Origin: Ilex aquifolium
Lineage: Eukaryota > Streptophyta > Magnoliopsida > Aquifoliales > Aquifoliaceae
DNA length: 64,000 bases
Reading direction: 5' to 3'
NCBI GenBank assembly: GCA_951799425.1
Contig: OX637391.1
Location: 50,625,069 to 50,689,068, forward strand
Below, piece after piece: positions 36,901 through 48,900 of this stretch; within the stretch, counting starts at the first letter, position 1, and each line of letters begins with the position of its first letter. The position numbers and the translations under genes are program-made. The notes under the pieces are model-generated. The model was not told where the DNA came from. It worked only from the letters and a program-made list of their open reading frames with translations, and did not search any database.

Positions 36901-39900
36901 TATGTAAACCCAATGGGGTGCCACATGCTGAAGACCCTTTTGCTATATCTTCTTTCATATATGATCTCTTGTCCTGCAAAAAGATAGAATGTGAATCCAC
37001 AGAAAATGAGTGATCTAGTGAATATACAGTTTTATGGAACTAGCTTACCTCATATCCATCTTCACTTTCAGGCACAAGCTTCTTTATGCTAACCAGTTCA
37101 TTCTCCAAAGCCTTCCTTTGTTTTTCCTCAACTAAAAGGGTTTGCCTCGCAACATGAAGTTCATCCTTTATGGTCGTCTACAATTCCAGGTGTCGGCAAA
37201 ACAGTAATATCAGTAAATAATAAAATTTCAACCTAACACAGAACTCATGCATGAGAGGTGGGGATCTGCTGAATAAGGAAATTCTTAAACAAACCTATCC
37301 AATTTCACCAGCCAACTATACCTTCTCTATCAATAGGTCCTGATATTTTGTTTCCAACAACAGAAGTTCATTTACTGTTGCTCCATGCAGCTGATGTATT
37401 TCTTGCAATTCCACTCTAAGCTCATCAATCTCTTTCTGACCTTGAAGCTAGAATTGAAGGAAGAAAAGAAAACCAAAAAGGTAAGCAACTTAATAAGAAT
37501 ACCAAATGAACTTGGAAGATAAAAGGTCATCACCATTGCACCAAGGACAATCACACAAATTTCACTATCAAAGAAAGAAAATCCGAAGAACATGAGGAGC
37601 TTTCATAATGCAAAACAAGTGGCACGCGAATGATGGTGCATACTATATTGTCTACCATACGTACAAATATCAATCTGTATGACATGGCAAAGAACTGCCA
37701 TATATCAAGTGTTAATTATAAAAGGAGTGTCTACGTATCATTACATCAACAATCTAGCAAAAATCTCCCAAAAAAAGAACAGTTGAAGTACAAAGTAATC
37801 TCTCCATCTTATGGGCATTGTTATCAAAATCCCAATCTGGAGTGTGGGATCCTACCAGTAAAGGCAAATCAATCCAAGTCTATTGAAAACTCCCTAATTC
37901 ATAGGATCTTAATATATCATGATCTGGATTTTATAGGATAGTAGGATCCCAATCCCTATTGCGATTTTATCGATTCAAGTTGTTGGGTTTGTTGGTTAGG
38001 CACCCTTAGTTATTGAGCTGGTTCAATCCATATTTCTTGCTTTAATACTTAAAAGACTCAATCCAAATGCAATTATCCAATCACTTATTAGGGGAATTTC
38101 AACGAACGAAAAAAACTAAAAAAAACTCTCCGATACAAAAAACTTTTTTTATTCGTTTGTCTATCTCATTGAAAAGTTGAAAACAATGGTCGAATTTTCT
38201 CTTCTCTCTCGGTGAGTGATCATAGTTAGATATGTCTTTCAATTTCATTCCCTTCTACTTGTTTTGTTGGATGTCGAACAGTCAAAGATGTTTATTCAAG
38301 AGTTTTTCCTCTATCTCCGCATCTCTCCATAAAATTACTTTAATTCTCCTATTTCTCATCATAAAATCCCACAAGATTAACAACCCACTTTGATTTCAAA
38401 CCCATTCAGTCCCAGATTCATCATATCTGTAAATTCTACATGTTTGTTATAACACTCATACATTTTGCATATATACTAAGCTTGTTCTATTTTTTTAGTT
38501 TAAGAAGTGTCCCTTATATTTTTCGTCCCATTCTTTCAGTTCATTTTGCCACCTCCATCGATTCAAGGTAGGATCCCAATTTCATAAACCTTGTTATGGG
38601 GACAATTAAAACATCCCCACAGCTGTTAGTACAAATGTTGGGCTTGGAAAAATTGCTAGTGAAGGTACGGTGTAAATCTGAAGTACCGTACTCTCCAACA
38701 CTTTCTTCTCTTCTTCAATCTGCACACACACAAAGCATAAAACAAGTTTTTGTGAACAAAGTGATAATTTTCTTATTCAGATAGATGGATTAGAAAATCA
38801 AATTTCAGTTTTTTGTTCATCTAAGTAGGATAATATCAGATCTAATAACAGAATTTGTGAATGGAAGAGGGAGACAAAAACCGAGATAGAACAACATGTA
38901 TTCTAGCAGATCTGCATGTGGTATATGCAACAAATAGAATTTCTGACGATCAGTCTACAGATGAATTCTGAAAGGAAAGAAGTGGAGAGTAAATTACTGA
39001 AAATTACATTCACTTATTATTGCATTTTCCCAAGCCAAACAACAGGATTACCAGCCGCGGGGACAGTCTATCCCCTCCATGAAAAGTATAAGTTATTATT
39101 TGAAAGCAAAAATTATTGGCTACCACTATTATTTATTTATATTACCCTTCATATGGATAAGGCTCTATAAATTAAATTGTTTCTAAAGGGATGGCACATA
39201 CTATACACATGCATCTTACATCAAATTACCATTCCTCCCTCTCTTCCTTCAAAATTGTTTGTTATCTCCCACTTGCCAAAGATATGGTGGTTAGAGTGGT
39301 TAAAAAACTTGATGTGGTAAAAATTAGATATTCACATTCATTTTAAAGAAAGGAGTTTGGGCATCAACTCAAGAATGTCATAATTTGGCTTCCCAAAAGG
39401 GATAGATTACTTTTGGAGCAACAGAAAAAAGAAGCATGAAGATAAAACTGAAAATACATACAACTTCATTATCTGGTTCAGAATCACACATGGATTTCAC
39501 CTGGATTGATTTTTTATGATCACTTAAAAGCTCCTTTGCTAATCCCATCTGTTCTTCTATATCGGCAAAACGGGCATGCTCATCCTCTAGTTGCTGATTT
39601 AACTCTGCTATTTTCTTCTCATACCTTTGAGTGATTTCTGCAAGTGCCTTCTGAGATGTAGAATTTTCCATCTCCTGTTGCTGTGGAAGAAACAAAATTG
39701 GATTCTATACTTCTCCCAGATGAGATTAAGGGCAAGAAAATGTGAACCCCCCAGTAAAAAGGCTCAAATATGGCATACATATTGAATGTGACACAGAACA
39801 TATAAAATGTTAAATTTGGTGATTTTTAATTTAAAAATGCATAAAAATGAATCATGTCCAAACAATTACAAATTGAAAATCCCATCCCAGGGATCAGGAG

Positions 39901-42900
39901 AACTGACAATTGGAAGTGAAGTTAGAAAGGATGAATGACATGTTTCCAACATATAGTATATGAATGGCAAACCTGCTTTGACTTTTGATGATCACTTAAT
40001 AGCTTCTTCATCTCATCTAGTTGTTGTTCAGCACTTTCAGAGCGAGCACGCTCATCATCTAATTGATTCATCAACTCTGCTATCTTCTTCTCATACATTT
40101 GGGTGGTATCTGCAAGAACTTTCTGATATGCAGTATTTTCATTCTGGTATTGCCACTAAAAAAAAAGAAAACAGTTTCAGTTCTAGTACGCGTGTATGAC
40201 AAAATAAGCTGCTGCTTCTAAAGTTGAAGGAAAAACAAAACGAATGAATAACTATAAGTTTATAGCTATTTAAGGAGTCATCACCTTATTCATGAAAATG
40301 ATCTTAAGTATTTTTTAGTAATGAATTTATTCATAAAAGCAAATAACGAACTTTAAGAAAATTTCAAAGACCAGACCACCAGATGACCAGACGGTACCAG
40401 GCTCGGAAGTTGGGACTGTTTCACAATTTTCCACAAGAATGAACATCCAATAGGAATAGAAGCCAGAGAGAGAGAGAGACAGACTAATGAGCTAATTATT
40501 CCTAAAAATCATGTCCATAAAAATTCCTTAAAATTTGCTTATTTTGAAAATACTTTTCAACCTAAGAAGCACAGACACGGATACGGGACACGGATACGAC
40601 ACGACACGGACATGCCGACACGAAATTTTTCAAAAAAGTAGGACACGGACACGTTAGCGATACGTTAAATAATATGTATTTTATATATATATTTATATAA
40701 AATCATGTGATAACATAAAAATATTATCATAATAATATTTTAATTCATCATTTCCCTAATTCTAAAAATTCACATCATTATATCACTACATAAAAAGTAC
40801 AATATAAGATATATTGATACACATTCAACATTAACATCCATGATTCTATAATTAATGACTTCTACAACTTTTACTTTAAAAAATATTTCATTTCGTAATA
40901 CTAATTTTCATCAAATTCCAAGAGCTCCAATTTTGTAATCCCATTTTTTTTCACATTACTTTCATATTAAAAGACTATTCCATTTGTATATAAGTTCGTT
41001 TTCGTATCCAAAATTATGTTAAATTAATGTCCTATGTTCAATGTAGTTATTATAACTTTTTTTATATTATGATTGTGACTCATATCCCTTTAAAATTATA
41101 AAAATAACTCTTAATTATAAAATTATCTGAAAAATTCTCAAAAAATTGAAAATAAATCTCAAAACGTGTCCCCCAGCGTGTCCTGAACGTGTCGGCCGCG
41201 TGTCCCCAACGTGTCCAAAACGTGTCCTAAAAAAATTTAACAATAAAAAAATCGGACACTCATTTTAACGTGTCCGACACGTGTCCGAGCGTGTCCGAAG
41301 CGTGTCCGTGTCCCAGACGTGTCCGACACCGACACTCTGCCCAAAATGAAGTGTCCGTGCTTCCTAGTTTTCAACCATAACTCCAACAAGTACACAAGTT
41401 ACGTTCATTTTACATTCATTGAGAATATAGAATCCTCGATTACATAGGGTTAAAACATAAAGTCACCAACTTGCCACCTGCTTAAAAATTGCACTTTGAA
41501 TTCGGCAAATTCGATTGTCAATAACTAATGAGATGTTCATTCAAAGATATTTGCAGAAAAACTCAATCAAATCCAAAGTTCCATCCATCATGCAAACTGT
41601 GTCTGAAATTGAAACAAGAAAAAAGAAAACATGTGTCTTCTCTTTTTGTTTTTCCTTTTGCTGGGCTGAATTATGTATCTTTTATTAAAAAATATATACT
41701 TGGCAAATGTATTGTGGCTTTAAGGACACAAAAACAGAGACATACAAAAACATGTAATTGAATACTACTTAGAGTGAGGTTCAGTACATTTTGAAGGTTT
41801 TAGGACAATAAATACTATTGTCGAGCTATCAGAAAATAAACCTGGCAGTCAAAAGACAAAAAAAAATTAGAGGTTGTTTAAATTTGTTTCAGCTTTGAAT
41901 ATGAGTATACACCTTTAAGGAGCAAAAGCCCATTAGCATATGTTTTGTGCGTGTGACAGCATTTCTTTTGATGGGGAGAAAGGAGGGGGAGGGGGAGAGA
42001 AAAAAAAGGGGGGGGGGGGGGGGTGTTATAAGCATGCAACTTTATTATTGCTTTTGTGGTTTGAATTTTAAGACATAATTCTCTCTTTTCTTTACCCTTC
42101 AGTTTACTACAATATATATTTTCAGCACAAACATCTGGTAGTAATTTGTAGGTAATATCAACTGTTACATTTCTTATTTTAGATTATTAGTAGTATTAGT
42201 ATAGGGTAATAATGTAATTGCTCATAATGTCAGTTTATTGTAAATAAGAAAGTATAGGACAACATTGCCTATACAACTGATTATTCCTCTCAATCTCTTT
42301 CTCTCTCTTTCTACCTTCTTGTATCCCTCATAAATCCTAATATCAATTTTATCATTCAACTTGGTATCAGAGCAGTTTTTTTTAAAGCAAAGAATCGCAA
42401 CAGCACAGTAAAAACAATGAGGAAGACGTCATTGCCGAAAAAGAGATGTCAACAATTCTCCGACAACTACAACCCTAATCTGCCTTGTCTTTTGGTGCTG
42501 GTAATTTTTATGTAATTTTTTGAGGCCATCTGAGTAGGGTTTCCTATTTTTGAATGATTTTCGGCAAAATAGGGTCAATTTCTAAGTTCTGGTATTTTGG
42601 GACAATTTGGTGTGATTTGTTGCTTGGACCCTTTACTTGAGGAGGCCAACTAGAACTCTAGAGGAGTTTCGTGAGATGTCCAGCAATCCTTAGTGAGTTT
42701 CGAGCCTTTTTTGGTGTTTTTGTTGTTGGCCACTATTCCAGTCACCGGAACAGTGCACCAAGCACTTGCTGGGTTGTTCTGGCCTCTCTAATCTTCTAGT
42801 ATGTGGTTTCTATCGAAGTTCTGAGTTGTCCAGCCTGATTTAATGTTTGGAGGTGGTGTTTTGGAGGAAACTCATGCTGACAACATTGTTCATGCTTGAA

Positions 42901-45900
42901 CAGTGTTCGACCTGCTCCTAAGTTGTGAACTTGGCTATTTGTTGGCCCATGTGGTGGTTTTTGAATCCTGGTAGTGTGATTTAGTGCTGCTTCTCTTTGG
43001 GTTACATTGGTGTGATAGCTCATGGCTGTTTATGATGTGTTTTGGTGCCTCTAGACCTTTGACTCTACTATTTGGAGGATGAACAGTGTGGACTGTTCCA
43101 GCCTTGTGGTTTCAATTATTATTATTTTTTGGCGCACGTGTTATTTTTTTTTGCAGACGGCTATTGTGCTTGCCTTCTTTTGGGTGGTTTGTGGCTTTGA
43201 TCCGATGGTTATTTGAGCATCTCGAACAATTTTTTTGGCTCCATTATTGGTTGTTTGTGTGATTGAGAATTGTTTGTAGTGTATTGGTTCCTATTGTTGT
43301 ATAGTTGACAGTAGGTTTCGTGATGGCAAACTTGAATGGTGGTTATGCAGGTGATCGTGATGGTGGATGGTGGATGGTGGATTTGGTCCACCCTATTCTG
43401 CCGGTCTTGGTGGTCAAGGTACTGCTCGTGGTGGTCATTCTGGTCGTGGTTATCGTTGTGTGTGGAAGTGTACTTATTATGGTGATACAAGACATACTGA
43501 TTATAAATGTTGGGATAAATATAGGAGACCAACACATGCTAATTAGGCTTCTTGTGATACTTTGGGTTCAATAGTATATCAGACTTTCTACCAATGGCCC
43601 AGTAGCACCTGATTTTGGCTTTCAAGACGATCTTTCTCATCAGCTTAATCAGCTCCTTCACAAGTTGTCTTCAATTTCTTCACATTTGTCTGCTTCTACT
43701 ACTAGTTTTGCTAATGGAAGTAACTCATGTGTGGTTGTTAAACTTTCTTTGTCCTCTTGGATCATTGATTCAAGAGGGAGTGCTCATATGTCTTGTAAGT
43801 CATCTTTGTTCTCTAATTTACATTCGTCTCACTCACGTATTGTGTTAACTGATGACTTCTCTCGACCATGTACTGGTGATCTCCGTCCTACTCACATTAT
43901 GTCATTGACTTCTGATTTATTTGTTCCTAATTTTTCCTTTAATTTATTGTATGTGAGTCAGTTAACTAAGTCGTTACAGTAACCTTTTCTCCATCCTCTT
44001 GTGTTTTTCAAAATCTTAAGACAAAGAAGATGATTGGTTTGGAATATGAGAAAAATGACCTGTACTACTTAGATCCTGATGGTTTTGTTCCTACCTTGAG
44101 TGCTACTGTGTCTCCATTTCAATGGCACTTCCGACTAAGTCATCCTTCCTTACACAAGTTACGCCAAGTTATCCGCAGTTTGATTTCTTCTTCTGTAATA
44201 GAATCTGAGACTTGTCAATTAGGCAAGCATCTCGTAGTTCTTTTCCTTCGAGATCTTCAAGTCGTCAATCTAGTCCTTTTCATGTTGTTCATACAGACAT
44301 TTGGGGCCCTACAAGAGTCAAAAGTACTTCTAGCCCTTCAATATTTTGTGATCTTTGTTGATGATTTCTCTCATATGACTTGGTTATCTCTTATAAAAGA
44401 CCGATCTAAGTTACCCAAGGTCTTTATCACCTTTTAATGTGAAATTTCGACTTAATTTGTTCGTATGAAAGTATTTCGGTTTGATAATTTCCTTGAGTAT
44501 ACTCAATTATTTATGACAAACTTTTGTGATGACCATAGCATTATCCATCAAACCACCAATCCTCATACCTCCCAACAAAATGGTGTTACCGAATGAAAAC
44601 ATCGTTATTTTTTAGATGTTGCCCACACCTTAATGTTTAACATGCATGTGCCAAAACCATATTGAAATGATGTTGTTCTTATTTTAGTTTATCTTATTAA
44701 TCGTATGTTTTTCCCCATTCTAGACAACAAATTTCCTTCCTCGTTGCTTTATCCTGATAAACCGTCATTCGGTCTCATTCCTTGTGTCCTTGGATGTGTT
44801 GCATTTGTTTCTCTTTGGTTTGGGTGGGGATAAACTTTCGCGTCCCTCGATTACGTATCTTTTTGGGATATTCTCATACTCAAAAATGATATCCCTGCTA
44901 TAACCTCGTTTCATATCGATACTATGTCAGTATTGATATCACATTTTTTGAGTCATTTTCCTTCTTTTCTATGTCAAGCGATACATTTTACCCAAATTTA
45001 GTCTTTCCCACTCGGGGGAGCCCGTATTCCCTATAGTGCTAGACTGTGTATCTTCTTCCTCCCTGAGTCCTCCTTCTCCCTTGCAGGTTTATCATCATTC
45101 CAATGACTAACAAGTATATTCCATATGCTCTAGCTCTAAGGCCATTGCCTAATTCTACTAAGGTTCTGCCTTCTGAGCCGTTGGTTAGTTCATCATCTTC
45201 TGACTTGCCTATTGCATTGAGAAAAGGTACCCGTAATTGTTCAAAGCATCCAATTTTTAATTTTCTTTCTTTGCATCGATTTTCACCATCTTTTCGTTGC
45301 TTTGCATTGACTCTGCCTTCGGTATTTGTTCCTAGTTCTTTGAAACAGACATTGGCATCTACCGGTTGGAAACTAGCTAAGAATGAGGAAAAGAAAGCCT
45401 TTAATGAGAATCAGGCATGTGACCTTAATTCTCTTCCTTCTGGTAAACAACCTATTTGTTGTTGGGTCAACACGATGAAGTATCATCTTGATGGTTCAGT
45501 TAAGTATCTGAAGGCCTGTCTAGTTGCCAAAGGCTATAGCCAGACATATGGTGTATATTACTGTAACTTTCTCTCATGTTGCTCTTCTTAACTCTGTTAA
45601 AGTTCTTATTTCAGTTGTCGTGAGTTATGATTGACTTTTGTATCAAACTAGTATTAAGAATGCATTTTTACATGAAGTCCTGCCGGAGGAGGTATATATG
45701 TTACAACCTCCAGGTTATTTTTATCTGGTAAGGAACAATTAGTATGTTTTCTATAGAAAACACTATATAGTCTGAAACAATCACCACATGCTTGGTTCGA
45801 TAAGTTCAATACTGTTATTCTTCAGTATGTTTTCGGCGTTCTACTTCAGACCATTCAGTTTTTATTCGTCGTTCTTCCACTGGTGATATTATTCTTATTG

Positions 45901-48900
45901 TGTATGTTGATGACATTATCATTAGTAGTGATAACTCCAATGGTACTGCCCACTTTAAGATTCATTTGTAGAAGCAGTTTCATACCAAAAACCTAAGTCT
46001 TCTTAGGTGAAGTTGCTCGGTCAAAGGAAGACATCAATTTATGGCAACGGAAGTATGTATTGGATATATTGTCTGAAATTGGAACTCGTGGTACACGTCC
46101 AACTGATTTTTCCATGGACTCCATGATTAAATTGGATGCTGATAGTGGTGAAGTGTTAGATGATGGAAGACGTTATCGAAGGTTGATTGGTAAGCTGAAT
46201 TACTTACAATTACATGTCTTGATATTACTTATGTCGTTAGCATGGTTAGTCAGTTCATGCCTGCTCCTCGTAAGCCTCGTTAAGAGGCAATTTGTCATAT
46301 TCTTCAGTATCTGCAAGGAGCACTGGGTAAAGAATTTATTATATCGGTTTTCATCCTCCATAATTGTTACTAGAATTTTTTATGCTGACCGGACAAATAA
46401 TTGTACTGATAGACGATCTACTTCATGTTTTTGTATATTTATTGGTGGTAAACTTGTTACTTAGCATAGCAAAAAACATAATGTGGTTTCTCGTTCAAGT
46501 GCAGTGGATGAATATCAGGTCATGACTCATACTACGTGTAAAATGTTGTGGGTTCGTTCATCACTTCGTGTGCCCTCTCCAATGAAGATGCATTGTAATA
46601 ACCAATTAGCTATTTTTACTACCAACAATCCGATTTTTCATGAGATAACTAAGCACATTGAAGTAAATTGTCATTTTATTCAAGATCTCTTGATGCATAA
46701 GGAGATTATCACACCATACATCAAGTCTATTGATCAGCTGGGTGACATCCTTACCCAACCATTGGCTCGATCTATCTTTAGCAATATTTGTTCCAAGTTA
46801 AGCATGTTTGATATGTATGCTCCAACTTAAGAGGGAGTGTTAAGAGTTTTTATTTTAGATTATTAGTAATTTATGATAATAATGTAATTGTTCATAATAT
46901 CAGTTTATTATAAATATGAGTGTAGGAAAACATTACCTACACAACTAATAATTCCTCTCAATCTCTTTCTCTTGCTTCCTCCCTTCTTCTTTCACTCATA
47001 AACCTTAATATCAATTTTATCATTCAACTTGTACGGTAACAGTTTAACTAAGAGAAACCAAATTTATCTGGCATCAGTGGAATTAAAAGGAAAAGATTAA
47101 ATTTTTTTAATCAAAATTTATATTTAGAAGATATTTGAGAAATAAAGTGCAACTATGTTGCAAATACCTTGCCATGCTTTAAACTCATTTCTAGGCGTGC
47201 AACCTCATCACGGATCAAATCATTATGATCTTTCTGACATTTCAATTCCTCTAACACATCTTTTAACTCCAATTGTAAACGAGTATTCTCCTTCTCTAGA
47301 AACTGCAATAAAATATGCAATATTTATAAGGTTTGATCTCAGCTTGTTAAAAGTAAAGACTGGTTGCATAAGTTGTTGTAGAAAGAAAATAATATCATCT
47401 CGCATTAGACATGTATCATATCTTTGAATAAAAGGACTAGATGAGTTTTCAGCCAAATACAGTTCTATTTCACATACCTTGCTATGATTCAAGCTCATTT
47501 CCAGGCTTGCAACTTTATTGCATATTAAATCATTGTAATCTTTTTGACTATTCAATCTCTTCAACATATCTTTCATATCCATTTCCAAACGAGTATTTTC
47601 CTTCTCTAAAAACTGCAATCAAGTATGAGGAATTCAGAAAAAGAAAATTAAAGCATTAACGAAACAGGTGAACTGCACTACCAATATAAATCGGAACAAT
47701 GAGCAGGGGTACCAACAACAAGAAGTAATTTTGTGAATATTTGAGCTTTTTTCCCTGGAAAATATATTGTCAATCATTTACAAGACACAAAACAGCTGGA
47801 GAGACAAATACCTCAGACCTGTCAGATAAACTTTTTTCTGTTTCAGCAAAGGAGGTCTGACATTCTTTGAGCTTTCTTTCCATTTTATTTTTGTCATTTT
47901 CCCTCAACTTTTGTTGCCGATCAAGCTCTATAGTGAGGTGGTCAATTTGGTCCTCAAGCTTCCGACATAAACTTTCGTAGTCAAATTCTTCTTTTAGCTT
48001 TACCATGTTTACTACCTTCATGGCCTACACAAGCAACAAGATTCAGATTACATTGATTTAGACAAAAAATTTAAGGACATAAAACATGTAAAGAAAAAAA
48101 ATTAACTTTTAATAAATTGAGAATCAGTGACATTACGAGGGCAAGAGTGCAACCATTTAACACTAGTTTCAATGCATGCATATTATCATGATAATAAAAA
48201 GGAGGGCAACTAAAAAGTGAACACTCCCTTTAAATGGAAAAGTCTCCGGAAAACAGATAATTTCGGTGCAAGTTTTATGTATAGTCTTTCATCATGTTAT
48301 ATTCCTAATGTTGACACCCAAATTAACAAGGCTCTACATTTGTAGACTCAAAAGAGTACCGGATCAAGGCAATTCATTATGAGACAAACTGGCAGCAAAT
48401 CTAAGTTATTGGGTCTCTGCCCAATTACCACAGAGTACTAGCAACCATGGCCTTTATGTAAGGGTTTTCTGGATGGGAAGTATTATAACAGGTATAAAGC
48501 CATAAAGGCTGCCTTCTATGTCATGGTTCAAAGTACCGACACGACTTGGAGAGTTGTATACAACTTGGTACCTCATGTTCGGTTCCATTCTACATTCCAT
48601 TTAAACCATGAGTCTCAAGCAACTCAGCCCAATCATCCGATATATCTCCGAGTCAACCTCGAGTTGTCCGAACCGAGTTATCAATTGGCCAATACCATTC
48701 TGTGATGCTACAATGTGACTTGAATCTCCTGTCATGTTCACCACCTTCTATTTAGAATTCCGTGTATATCACCCACTACTTGTCCACTGTCATAACGTCA
48801 CCACCGATGCACCTCAATGCCCTCGCAGTCAATGGCCAAGACTGTGATGGTGCTAAGTTGATTCATAGTAGCAAATGCCAACACCGGAGAATGCAATAAT

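Noticed and set aside
37815-38600. Possible MITE with ggatcctacc-like ends
   Set aside because: Both sides contain gggatcctac/gtaggatccc words, but ends do not align outward and no target duplication was found.
38669-38719. Small minus-strand coiled-coil exon ([11 protein letters not shown]) with acceptor tgtgcag
   Set aside because: In frame and plausible, but I know no homologous residues between KSIQ and LQGQKE and the acceptor tract is a CA repeat; kept out of the model.
42158-47030. tcaac as target duplication of the 42163-47026 Copia element
   Set aside because: tcaac occurs inside the shared 3' end of both LTRs, so the match is not independent evidence.
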